Below are positions 17,644 to 25,990 of a stretch of 64,000 nt of DNA, in pieces. Under the pieces are notes generated by a model. That model did not search any database. It saw nothing but the letters and a program-made list of their open reading frames with translations, and was not told the DNA's origin. The position numbers and the translations under genes are program-made. Origin of the DNA: Bacillota bacterium (GTDB taxonomy: Bacteria > Bacillota > Clostridia > Lachnospirales > Lachnospiraceae); assembly GCA_023391695.1 (NCBI GenBank), contig JAEWAK010000045.1:1-64000 (forward strand), read 5' to 3'. The first letter of the stretch is position 1, and each line of letters opens with the position of its first letter.

Positions 17644-18020
17644 AATGGATTGATAATTGGAAGAATATGCATTATGATATATTCAGGTTAAGAAACCACG
17701 GATTGGGCTGATGTAAAATAATAATTACCGACTTGGGTCTCCCAAATAAGATAAATTTTAATATTACAGCAGTTCCCGGAAGAGAATAGAAAGAGAATAA
17801 AAAACTGAATAGAAAGAGAATAAAAACTGGGAAAGGAATGCCGGGATGATACGTTTTATCGTATTATTTATGGCAGTGCCGCAGGAAAGGCAGCGGTATG
17901 TAACAAGTATAAGGTTGAAAGAAAATATAATCAGAGAAAGGATGCCGCAAATAGCTTCTTTCAACCTATTTATTTGTGGCAGTATCGTGGGCCGGCCCAC
18001 GATATGCAATGGGTATAAGC
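17644..18020. other. Intergenic with tandem duplication and palindromes
   Basis: GAATAGAAAGAGAATAAAAA occurs twice in tandem at about 17781-17829. GGTTGAAAGAA (about 17914) pairs with TTCTTTCAACC (about 17956). A perfect palindrome ATCGTGGGCCGGCCCACGAT lies at 17984-18003, 17 bases before the Nudix start. No gene is supported. Confidence 0.5.
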
Positions 18021-18587
18021 ATGAATAAAAATCTTTACACACAGATAAAGAGGTATGAACCCTGGGATGAACAGGAAGAAAATGATAAGAAAGTACTTCT
18101 TAAATATATGGACCAATTTGATAATATCCTGCTCAGGGATAATGAATTTGCCCATATGACCGGTTCTTCCTGGATTGTAAACCAGGACAGGACAAAGGTT
18201 TTGATGATATATCATAATATTTATGACAGCTGGGCCTGGACAGGGGGACATGCCGACGGGGAAGAGGACCTCTTATCGGTAGCACTCCGTGAAGCAAAAG
18301 AAGAGACTGGCATCATAAATATCAGGCCGGTACGGACGGATATCTATTCGCTGGAAATCCTCTGTGTCAACGGTCATGTTAAAAGGGAAAAATACGTGTC
18401 CTCCCATCTGCATTTAAATATTACCTATCTGCTGGAAGCAGATGACAGGGAAGATATCAGGATAAAAGCAGATGAAAACAGCGGAGTCCGATGGGTAGAC
18501 ATTAAGGATGCCGCCGGCTTCTCCAGCGAAGTCTGGATGCGGGGGATATACAATAAGTTAAATGAAAAATTACATAAAATCATGTAA
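18021..18587 (+). CDS. Nudix hydrolase (second)
   Basis: The 188-residue protein carries a Nudix box (GGHADGEEDLL, then REAKEETG) at about residues 75-97. It resembles the common clostridial ADP-ribose-pyrophosphatase-like group, with HLHLNITYLLEA downstream. ATG at 18021 was chosen over an upstream in-frame codon because the upstream sequence is a palindrome. No strong ribosome binding site is visible. It appears to be monocistronic. Confidence 0.85.
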   Translation: MNKNLYTQIKRYEPWDEQEENDKKVLLKYMDQFDNILLRDNEFAHMTGSSWIVNQDRTKVLMIYHNIYDSWAWTGGHADGEEDLLSVALREAKEETGIINIRPVRTDIYSLEILCVNGHVKREKYVSSHLHLNITYLLEADDREDIRIKADENSGVRWVDIKDAAGFSSEVWMRGIYNKLNEKLHKIM

Positions 18588-18738
18588 AAAATAAAATGCC
18601 CCGCGGAGAAAGGTGTCTTTTTTATAATTGACGTATATACGCCCTTGGGTTTTGAAATCTCACCCGGTATGGGATTATTGGCTTTGAGGATAATAGAATC
18701 TGATTAGCATAAATATGTTTGAAAGGAGTCAACATAAT

Positions 18739-19254
18739 ATGAATCAAAAAAGTTATGTAGATACCATAAAAGACCAGACTGACCGGGCTTTGTGGAGTGT
18801 CCGTAATGTCATTGACTGTATCCCGGATGAAATGTGGGATAGACTATATTGCGGTATGCCGTTGTGGAAACATGTTTATCATATGCTTCATTCCCTGGAT
18901 GCCTGGTATATCAATCCGGGAAATTACAGGGAGCCATACTTTCATGAAAAAGATCTGAATAATCTGGACGTAACGACAGAAAAGAGGCTGTCACGGGAAC
19001 TGATAATGGATTATTTTCATATGGTGGAAACTAAAATAAGGGAATATGACAGCGGTTTAACGGAGGACATTCTCCTTCATAAACCGGAAAACTGCGAATG
19101 GACCGGATTTGCCCTTATTATGGGCCAGCACAGACATTTGCACAGCCATATGGGCATGATAATGGGATTTATCATTGCAGAGACAGACATGTGGCCCAGG
19201 GTAATCGGGCAGGAAGGCGGGATTCCGGAAGGAGATTATACCAGTTTTTTTTAA
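18739..19254 (+). CDS. DinB-like four-helix metalloprotein
   Basis: The 171-residue protein shows the DinB/YfiT pattern: a His in the helix KHVYHMLHSLDAWY and a second pair in MGQHRHLHSHMG, which together would hold a divalent metal. Several family members are thiol-dependent transferases (for example with bacillithiol), but the substrate here is unknown. The start at 18739 follows AAAGGAGT at good spacing. The MFS gene follows after 78 bp and may share the transcript. Confidence 0.75.
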   Translation: MNQKSYVDTIKDQTDRALWSVRNVIDCIPDEMWDRLYCGMPLWKHVYHMLHSLDAWYINPGNYREPYFHEKDLNNLDVTTEKRLSRELIMDYFHMVETKIREYDSGLTEDILLHKPENCEWTGFALIMGQHRHLHSHMGMIMGFIIAETDMWPRVIGQEGGIPEGDYTSFF

Positions 19255-19332
19255 AGCCCGGATTCAGGCAGAAATTTGACTTGGAAGGATACTACAGAAA
19301 GAATAGACAGATAGGGAAAGGGAGAAGTACAG

Positions 19333-20499
19333 ATGGCAACTTTACTGTTAATTATAATATATATTGCATTTATCAGTCTTGGATTACCGGATTCATTACT
19401 GGGGGCGGCCTGGCCGGTCATGCATGGCGATTTATCGGTACCCGTATCTTTTGCGGGAATCATTACCATGATTATATCCGGAGGAACCATTATATCAAGT
19501 TTATTCAGCGAGAAAGTAATCAGACGGTTTGGAACCGGAAAAGTAACGGCTGTCAGCGTTTTTATGACGGCATTTGCTCTGTTCGGATTTTATACTTTTC
19601 CGCAATTTATCTGGCTGTGCATATTAGCCGTACCCATGGGATTGGGAGCCGGTTCCGTGGATTCCGCCCTGAATAACTTCGTGGCTTTGCATTATAAGGC
19701 CAATCATATGAACTGGCTCCATTGCTTTTGGGGAATCGGCGCAACGGCAGGGCCTTTTATCATGTCACTGTTTTTATCCGGTTCGGGGGAATGGAATAAA
19801 GGATATTTAACCATTTCCATAATACAGATATGTCTGGTGATACTTTTATTTGCGACCCTTCCCTTATGGAGATCCTTTGAGACCGTGTCCCCAGCGGCCC
19901 AGGAGACGAAACAAAGTGCCACCATTCCCATGGTGCTTCGGATGAAAGGGGCCAAAGCCGCATTGTTATCCTATTTCTGTTATTGTGCGGTCGAAACGAC
20001 AACGGGGCTGTGGGGAGGTACTTATTTGGTACAGCACATAGGTTTATCTGCCAATACGGCGGCTAAGTGGGTTTCTTTCTATTATTTCGGTATTACGGCA
20101 GGACGGTTTCTATCCGGTTTCCTGTCAATGAGAATGACGAATACGGCATTGATCCGAACCGGACAGGTTATATGCTGTCTTGGAGGCATTTCTTTACTGC
20201 TGCCTGTATCCGCTTATTTCCAGCTGGCAGGTTTTATATTGATCGGTCTGGGATGCGCCCCGATTTACCCCGGTATGCTCCATGAAACACCAAGAAGGTT
20301 CGGCAAAGAAATGTCACAGGCCATTATGGGAATCCAGATGGCATTTGCATATATCGGAAGTACCTTTATGCCGCCCATATTCGGCTTTATGGCTGAACTA
20401 ACGGGAATAGCAGTACTGCCCTTCTTTTTATTGATACTTATTATTATGATGATAGTAACTTCGGAAGAAATAAACCGGTTAATGCACCGCAGGGCATAA
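19333..20499 (+). CDS. MFS transporter, FucP/sugar-porter-like
   Basis: The 388-residue membrane protein has about twelve helices. It begins LLLIIIYIAFISLGLPDSLLGAAWPV and contains WGIGATAGPFIMS, both typical of the FHS/FucP-like MFS group. A substrate cannot be named. It follows the DinB-like gene on the same strand and is followed by the T-box promoter. Confidence 0.85.
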   Translation: MATLLLIIIYIAFISLGLPDSLLGAAWPVMHGDLSVPVSFAGIITMIISGGTIISSLFSEKVIRRFGTGKVTAVSVFMTAFALFGFYTFPQFIWLCILAVPMGLGAGSVDSALNNFVALHYKANHMNWLHCFWGIGATAGPFIMSLFLSGSGEWNKGYLTISIIQICLVILLFATLPLWRSFETVSPAAQETKQSATIPMVLRMKGAKAALLSYFCYCAVETTTGLWGGTYLVQHIGLSANTAAKWVSFYYFGITAGRFLSGFLSMRMTNTALIRTGQVICCLGGISLLLPVSAYFQLAGFILIGLGCAPIYPGMLHETPRRFGKEMSQAIMGIQMAFAYIGSTFMPPIFGFMAELTGIAVLPFFLLILIIMMIVTSEEINRLMHRRA

Positions 20500-20507
20500 C
20501 AAAAGGA

Positions 20508-20535
20508 TTGACAATTGATCTGGGAATGCTATAAT
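20508..20535 (+). promoter_or_regulatory. Promoter of the T-box leader
   Basis: TTGACA (20508-20513), a 16-base spacer and TATAAT (20530-20535) form a near-consensus vegetative promoter directly in front of the T-box RNA. Confidence 0.75.
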
Positions 20536-20542
20536 GTATCTA

Positions 20543-20835
20543 ACAATTACAGGCAAAAGCGTTGACGAGGAGGAGTACTTGCTTATCCGGATGCACAGAG
20601 AGAAGATGGTCGGTGAAAATCTTCAGGAAGGAAGCAGGGAAGTAGCCTTTGAGCTTTGGATCCAACGGATAGACAGCTATCTTAGTAGTCCCCAACGGAA
20701 GTTTCCGCCGTTATCAGGAAAGCAGTATCGGAATTATATCTTCCCGTACTGAATAAGAGCAGTATTATACTGAATTTAGGTGGTACCACGGACATAACAG
20801 TTCGCCCTGAGCTATTTCGCTCAGGGCGTTTTTTT
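20543..20835 (+). promoter_or_regulatory. T-box leader RNA, valine specifier
   Basis: Hallmarks are present in order: GACGAGGAGGAGTA at the Stem I base, AGAGAG, GGTGAAAATC, a specifier region GAAGTAGCC with a GTA valine codon, the T-box sequence GGTGGTACCACGG at 20779-20791, and the terminator CGCCCTGAG/CTCAGGGCG with seven T at 20803-20835. T-box RNAs bind uncharged tRNA and permit read-through. The valine codon agrees with the downstream valS fragment. Confidence 0.88.
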
Positions 20836-20836
20836 C

Positions 20837-22319
20837 GTGAACCGGCAAATATATTTGTCAATACCTTTTATCGGCGGGATGAAGGTAAGGGAAGCAAGGG
20901 AAGAAATCATCCGGATTTTAAAGGAGAGGGGGCTTTTGTTAAGGCAGGAAGAAATAACCCATACGGTTGCGGTTCATGAACGCTGCGGGAAGGAAGTTGA
21001 AATCATTCCTTCAAACCAGTGGTATATTGATGTACTAACGGAGAAAAAAAGGTTTTTAAAAGCAGCAGAGGAAATTAACTGGTATCCGGCTGCCATGAAA
21101 AACAGATACCGGCTTTGGGTTGAAAATTTAAAATGGGATTGGTGCATATCCAGACAGAGATATTTTGGTGTACCGTTTCCGGTATGGTACTGCAGGGAAT
21201 GCGGCAGGGTCGTACTGGCAGAAGAGGATCAGCTTCCGGTTAACCCCATGGAAAGTAATCCTAAATCTTCCTGTGTATGATATTATTCTGCCTATGGGCA
21301 TGCGGGCACAGGCACATGAAATCATCCGCACCTGGGCATTTTACACCATTGTAAAAAGCTTATATCATACCGGTCATATACCCTGGAAGGATATTATGAT
21401 CAGCGGGTTCGTACTGGCGAAGACAGGGGAAAAAATCAGTAAATCCAAAAGCAATGCCTCCGCTTCTCCCACCCGGTTAATTGAAACCCATTCTGCGGAT
21501 ATTATGAGATACTGGGCCGCCGGTTCCAAATTAGGCACGGATACTTTCTTTCATGAAGATGAGTTAAAGACAGCCAAAAGATTTATTACAAAGCTGTGGA
21601 ACGCTTCCCGTTTCGTACTGTCCCGTCTGGAAAATGTGGATGGAAAGACGGTTGACTGGAAGTACAGTGATTGGAAGTACAGTGATTTTGAGAACGGTCA
21701 TTTGAAAAACAGTGATTTAAAGGATATGGATTTGGCCGGTATGCCGGGACTATTGCCGGTAGACCAATGGATCCTGGAGCGGGTTAATGAAACTATCGCA
21801 ACAGCCGGCAAGTTTTTAGAGGAATATGAAATCGGCCAGGCAAGACATGAAATTGATGAGCTGTTCTGGAAGGATTTCTGTGATTACTACATTGAAATTG
21901 CAAAGGAAAGGCTGTATCAGCCGGAAAAATATGGGATGGAAGAACGGCGCTCCGGCCAGTATGCCATATATCACGCTTTATTAGGTATACTTAAGCTGTA
22001 CGCAATCTATACGCCCCATATTACCGATTATATTTATCAGGAATTTTACCGTGAAGGGGAAAAGGAAATATCCATTCATAAGCTGCTTTGGAATAAGAAA
22101 GAAGATAACAATGCGGAACTGCTGGCTTTTGGTGAAGTCTTAAAGAAAACCATTATGGAGGCAAGAAAATACAAATCGGAAAAAAATCTTTCCATGAAGG
22201 AGGAAATGGAATCGGTTACAGTTAATTGTGACAAAACTTTAGAAAAGTTTTTTAAGGAAACGGAAATGGATTTATTGGCCTGTACCAATAGTAAAAGAAT
22301 TATTTATAATATAGATTGA
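20837..22319 (+). pseudogene. valS: Valyl-tRNA synthetase, truncated and frameshifted
   Basis: The first part (20837-21270) matches the middle of ValRS (HTVAVHERCGKEVEIIPS, WDWCISRQRYFGVPFPVWYC). The second frame (from about 21280) holds the AHEIIRTWAFYT segment, a KMSKS-like EKISKSKSN and the anticodon-binding domain. The N-terminal third with the HIGH motif is missing: coding sequence starts immediately after the T-box terminator. About 35 residues around the DTWATSS region are also lost at the frame change. It cannot be a functional synthetase. A small in-frame duplication (WKYSDWKYSD) lies at about 21657-21685. Confidence 0.88.
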
Positions 22320-22457
22320 AAGAAAAATTAAATGCAGAAAGTTTAATAAAATTAATTATTAGAAATATTCATATTCTGGCATGGTCTTTGACATCGACAA
22401 AAGAATTCTGTAAAAGGGTGATTGTGCCGCTTCCGAAAGGAGGTGGTTTTGGTTATT

Positions 22458-22547
22458 ATGAGTACTTATGAAGAATTGACACTTATTATCAGTGTCGTTA
22501 CCATGATATTTGTTATACTCAGATATAAAGATGACCAAAAAAAATAA
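22458..22547 (+). CDS. Holin-like type I toxin (29 aa)
   Basis: The product starts MSTYEELTLIISVVTMIFVIL and ends in a charged RYKDDQKK tail. This is the pattern of the short putative holin-like toxins of Firmicutes: an MSxYExLxLM-type start, one membrane helix and a Lys-rich end. The ribosome binding site is AAAGGAGGTGG. The 3' end runs into a bidirectional terminator shared with an antisense transcript, matching a type I toxin-antitoxin unit. Membrane depolarisation is the family's presumed action. Confidence 0.8.
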   Translation: MSTYEELTLIISVVTMIFVILRYKDDQKK

Positions 22548-22630
22548 TCACCCCTACTCTGCAAAGTATGTGATTATTTTTTGAATTAACATGCACCTGC
22601 GGCCAATCACTTGGGCGAAATGCTTTTGTT
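22536..22630 (-). ncRNA. Putative antisense antitoxin RNA
   Basis: A strong leftward promoter (TTGACA at 22664-22659, 16-base spacer, TATAAT at 22642-22637) would start an RNA near 22630 that runs into the bidirectional terminator at 22541-22580 and overlaps the toxin mRNA 3' end. No frame of note is encoded. Convergent overlap through a shared terminator is the arrangement of Fst/RNAII- and TxpA/RatA-like systems. Ends are estimates. Confidence 0.65.
22541..22582. terminator. Bidirectional terminator of the toxin-antitoxin module
   Basis: AAAATAATCAC (22541-22551) pairs perfectly with GTGATTATTTT (22570-22580). Runs of T follow on the plus strand, and a run of eight follows on the minus strand within the toxin 3' end. 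Confidence 0.75.
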
Positions 22631-22636
22631 AATCAT

Positions 22637-22664
22637 ATTATACCAGATTATATAAAATTGTCAA
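22637..22664 (-). promoter_or_regulatory. Antisense RNA promoter
   Basis: Consensus TTGACA and TATAAT boxes with a 16-base spacer face the toxin gene. The remaining gap to 22911 holds a hairpin GTATCCGGCA/TGCCGGATAC at 22814-22839 with a T run on the minus strand, and otherwise no feature. Confidence 0.7.
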
Positions 22665-22911
22665 ATATTCGTATTATAGTAATCGGCCTGTTGTTTAGTA
22701 TTAACGGGTTATTGTAATTTATGCCGATGTTTTAATAGATAGCAATATAACGATTTATATATTTTCTGAGTAGGTCTCTTTTCATTTAACCCAATTTATG
22801 GTAACATTAAAAAGTATCCGGCAAAAACCTGCCGGATACAGGACTGTAAATTAATATAATTTTTACAGGAAATTGTTGTAGGACGAATCATTCATACAGT
22901 TGGAGGAGAAT

Positions 22912-23853
22912 ATGGAGGGACTTTTACTTTCATTTCGTGTGGTATTTCCCATGTGTATCCTGATGTCACTTGGATATGTGCTGAAACGAACAATTCACTT
23001 AACGGATACCACATTGAAACAAATTAATAAAATGATATTTGCCGTTTTTTTGCCGGTAGTACTGTTTCGGAATATTTATACCTCGGATCTTTTATCAGAC
23101 ATAAATCCCCTGTTGCTGGTATTTGGCGGTATTGCAACCTGTAGTACTTTTTTTATATTATATTTTCTCCTGCCCCGTTTCGTGAAAAACAGAAGTGATG
23201 CCGGAACCATGGTGCAGGGTATTTTCCGCTCCAATAATGTATTGTTTGGACTGACCATTGTGGGAGCCATCTATCCGGACAGTGACGTGTTAGGTATGGT
23301 ATCCATGCTGGCAGCTTTAACCGTATTTATCTATAATACACTGGTGGTTTTTTTATTCGAATCTTACCGTGATTCCAGAATGAACCTTTTGAGCGTATTG
23401 GCAGGTGTCGCCAGGAATCCCATGGTTATTGGTATCGCAATAGGTATTGTATTTTTATTCTCACGAATAAAACTGCCGGATATGTTAATGGATATCGTAG
23501 GAGATGTAGGAGATATTGCTACTCCCCTGGCTTTGATTGTACTGGGCGGTACCTTTACCTTTAACGGGTTTTACCGTTACCGGAATAAGCTGATTGTATC
23601 AGCTCTTGGAAAGCTGGTCATCATTCCTGCCTTAGTTCTCCCAGTCGCGGTATTAATTGGTTTTCGCGGGCCGGAGCTGGTGGCGTTGATGGCTTTATTT
23701 TCCTCCCCCACCGCAGTGGCTTCCTTTACCATGTCGGACCAGATGGGCGGGAATGGTGAACTGGCTGCCCTTATTATCGTGGTAACCTCCGTATGTTCCA
23801 TATTTACTTTATTTATATGGACTTACATAGGTAATTTATGCGGTGTTATTTGA
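22912..23853 (+). CDS. AEC-family (auxin efflux carrier-like) transporter
   Basis: The 313-residue membrane protein has about ten helices in two halves. Typical AEC segments are present: FPMCILMSLGYVLKR at the N-terminus and DQMGGNGELAALIIVVTS near the end. Bacterial members export or import malate, malonate or other organic acids; the substrate here is open. ATG at 22912 was chosen because GGAGGA lies just upstream. It stands alone. Confidence 0.85.
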   Translation: MEGLLLSFRVVFPMCILMSLGYVLKRTIHLTDTTLKQINKMIFAVFLPVVLFRNIYTSDLLSDINPLLLVFGGIATCSTFFILYFLLPRFVKNRSDAGTMVQGIFRSNNVLFGLTIVGAIYPDSDVLGMVSMLAALTVFIYNTLVVFLFESYRDSRMNLLSVLAGVARNPMVIGIAIGIVFLFSRIKLPDMLMDIVGDVGDIATPLALIVLGGTFTFNGFYRYRNKLIVSALGKLVIIPALVLPVAVLIGFRGPELVALMALFSSPTAVASFTMSDQMGGNGELAALIIVVTSVCSIFTLFIWTYIGNLCGVI

Positions 23854-23976
23854 CCTGTCAAGGAAGTCTCCCGTATAGGAGGAAGTTAGACTTAATACAG
23901 TAGCGAGCTGTGTAATAGGTCAGAACCAAAGCAAATCGGAAGGTGAATATCCGCTTTCTTTGAACTATTATCCGGT

Positions 23977-24330
23977 TTAGTCTTCCATATCATAACGCTG
24001 GGGTACCTGAGGGTCATAAAGCGGACAGTCGTACTCCAGCATAATATCGATGAAATTATTCATATCTTCTTCCTGCATTCCATAGCAATCAACACGTACA
24101 AACTGACTGGTTGTCATAATATGAAAACTGCCGGAATACTCACTGTCAAAATCATATTTGCTGTCTTTGTCCCAAGTTCCGAATACATTCGCTATTTCGG
24201 TCAGAATATCCTCAATGGGTAATTCCTCCAGACCGTCTATATATTCCTCGTTGCTTAATATTTCATATACTTTTTGATTATCGGCGTACTTGCCGTCTTT
24301 ATATTTCCAGAAACCTAAATCGTAACTCAT
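23977..24330 (-). CDS. Conserved hypothetical acidic protein
   Basis: The 117-residue acidic protein begins MSYDLGFWKYKDGKY and ends with EYDCPLYDPQVPQRY, a wording shared by small cytoplasmic proteins of unknown function found next to interbacterial toxin or immunity genes. No toxin gene is visible here. No signal peptide or membrane segment is present. It lies between the AEC gene and the inverted repeat array. Confidence 0.6.
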   Translation of the reverse strand: MSYDLGFWKYKDGKYADNQKVYEILSNEEYIDGLEELPIEDILTEIANVFGTWDKDSKYDFDSEYSGSFHIMTTSQFVRVDCYGMQEEDMNNFIDIMLEYDCPLYDPQVPQRYDMED

Positions 24331-24390
24331 GTTTTATCCTCACTATGCTGTTTTTTAGATTCCATAATAAAAAGCGGAATCTTAGGGTTA

Positions 24391-24590
24391 TTGTACCATG
24401 CCCGCGGGCTCCATGGTAGTGGCATTTCGTGCCAGGATGTGCACTCACTATGTTCGGCGCCGGTATAATGTCTGCCGACATTATACCATGTCCGCAAGCT
24501 CCCATGGTATGCGGTACTTCGTACCGTTGATGCGCACTCACTATGTTCGGCGCTGGTATAATGTCTGCCGACATTATACCATAAATTCAC
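24391..24590 (-). repeat. Structured tandem repeat array 1 (2 units, inverted)
   Basis: Two units of about 93-98 bp are the reverse complement of the array at 28975-29256. Each contains a palindromic GGTATAATGTC module, CACTCACTATGTTCGGCG, and a variable hairpin: TGGCATttcgTGCCA in one unit and CGGTACttcgTACCG in the other. Stem changes are compensatory. The units also produce chance open frames on both strands, which I do not consider genes. Confidence 0.8.
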
Positions 24591-24606
24591 AGACTCATGT
24601 CAAGGC

Positions 24607-25326
24607 TTAATTCCGTATATAATTGATATCTGCTTTTCTGGCCTGGGAACACAGGTACTGCCTTTGGATTTTATGGGTCTTGCCGTCTTTTATAAAAACC
24701 GATCCCAGCTGCCGGAATTCGAAACTTACATTCTTTTTTATGCATTGTTCCCGGATATCTAAAATCCAGTCATAATGAAGGGGCCTGACATTGCTGCCGG
24801 ATTCTCCCCCTGCAACCACCCATTCAATGGATTCATCCAGATAGTGACAGATATCTATTTTTTCAAGCAGCGGCTGTATTGTAATGATCTTATGCCTGAT
24901 TGGCAGGTTTTTAAAAAATGAGAGCCGCTCATCCGCTCTGAGCTGGTTTTCGATGGTAGTACAAACCGTAACATTATCATATCCGTTCGTGAAATCCTCC
25001 GGCAGGCTTATTAGAAACCGTTCAATCCTTTTGGTTAAGAATAAAAAGTGCAGGTCATTCCGGACTTTTATCATTTCCCATGTCTCTTTTCTCCAGTCAT
25101 CCGCTTCCTCAATCAGGAAATCGCTGTTAAAACATAAATATACGGTTTGTCCGCTTTTTATTTTGTAATTACCTTTTTTATCTTTTTCAAGAGGTTTGTA
25201 AAACTCGTCTGTTTTATAAATAATGTCCGTATCGATTCCTTTTCTTGAATTTGCCCTGTGTATATAGCAATTGGAGCATCCCTCACTTTTTTTATGACAT
25301 CCCCGCCATGGATTCCATACCGCCAT
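24607..25326 (-). CDS. DUF5131 (phage Gp37/Gp68-like) protein
   Basis: The 239-residue protein starts with WNPWRGCHKKSEGCSNCYIHRAN, a CX6CX2C cysteine cluster typical of DUF5131. It continues with LCFNSDFL, FLFLTKRIERF, VTVCTTIENQ and VVAGGESG, all family hallmarks. The fold is thought to be radical-SAM-like, but no reaction is established. Members occur in phages and accessory regions. It is transcribed towards repeat array 1. Confidence 0.85.
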   Translation of the reverse strand: MAVWNPWRGCHKKSEGCSNCYIHRANSRKGIDTDIIYKTDEFYKPLEKDKKGNYKIKSGQTVYLCFNSDFLIEEADDWRKETWEMIKVRNDLHFLFLTKRIERFLISLPEDFTNGYDNVTVCTTIENQLRADERLSFFKNLPIRHKIITIQPLLEKIDICHYLDESIEWVVAGGESGSNVRPLHYDWILDIREQCIKKNVSFEFRQLGSVFIKDGKTHKIQRQYLCSQARKADINYIRN

Positions 25327-25590
25327 AATGACCTCCCTGTTTAAAAATTCTGTGAATATTTTTATTTTACCTTAAAATATCAAGACCTGTGTTATCTGAC
25401 ATTATATAACAAGATACTTATAATTACCATCTTATATACTGATTTTTACCATGAAAGTACTGATGTCTGTCTGCGTGCACCTCTGCTGAGGTCATTATTC
25501 ACTGAAAACCCAAAGTGTAATGCGAATATCCGTTTTTGGCCGAAATAAAGACAGAAGCAAATATAATTATAAATAAAAATAATAAAAATG
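25327..25590. other. Intergenic, no feature seen
   Basis: AT-rich spacer between divergent transcription units. A fragment GCGAATATCCG at about 25517 recurs elsewhere in the window (16345, 63085). No gene is supported. Confidence 0.4.
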
Positions 25591-25619
25591 TTGCCAGGAA
25601 GTTTGGCTTGTGATATACT
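25591..25619 (+). promoter_or_regulatory. Promoter of the ABC exporter leader
   Basis: TTGCCA (25591-25596), a 17-base spacer and TATACT (25614-25619) form a good vegetative promoter about 30 bases upstream of the leader-peptide start. Confidence 0.65.
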
Positions 25620-25651
25620 TTACCGAAATAACAATTTTTAGGAGAAAACAC

Positions 25652-25702
25652 ATGAATCAATCAATTCTTATTTTTATCCGCCCGATTATTATGGAATGTT
25701 AG
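25652..25702 (+). CDS. Leader peptide of the ABC exporter operon (16 aa)
   Basis: The frame MNQSILIFIRPIIMEC follows AGGAGA at seven bases. The codons for its first third (25659-25670) are perfectly complementary to 25762-25773. Downstream, GCATAGA/TCTATGC (25721-25727/25752-25758) competes with ATGCGGTT/AACCGCAT (25755-25762/25792-25799), which in turn blocks the terminator at 25790-25848. A ribosome stalled on the leader would reset this cascade, so I read it as a drug-sensing attenuator. No peptide function beyond translation is implied. Confidence 0.65.
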   Translation: MNQSILIFIRPIIMEC

Positions 25703-25789
25703 TTCTTGCATTTATGGTAAGCATAGATGCAGGTGTAACATTTCATTTGTGTCTATGCGGTTAAGAATTGATTCAATATTTTTTATATA

Positions 25790-25848
25790 AAAACCGCATT
25801 GTATAATATTTTTCATTTCAGGAAAATGTTATCCGGGGCGGTTTTTTT
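25790..25848 (+). terminator. Attenuator terminator upstream of the ABC exporter
   Basis: AAAACCGC (25790-25797) pairs with GCGGTTTT (25838-25845). An inner stem is formed by ATAATATTTTTC and GGAAAATGTTAT with wobble pairs, and a T run follows. Its left arm is shared with the antiterminator. Confidence 0.75.
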
Positions 25849-25990
25849 AATTTTATCTCATTGTGTCCTTGGGTAAAAAGTTCTAAATTTTGCGGCGGCT
25901 GTCAAGTACGGTTCCTAAAATTGTTATGAAATTGTTCTTCTTTCAACACAACCTAATCAGGTATCCACAGGAAAGGCGGGGGAATTTAAA

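Noticed and set aside
20534..20752. A 72-residue protein before valS
   Set aside because: The frame lies over the T-box Stem I region and has no family similarity; the RNA explains the conservation.
24327..24610. Overlapping small genes on both strands at the repeat array
   Set aside because: They are translations of the tandem repeats (HYTSAEHSEC-type) and have no independent support.
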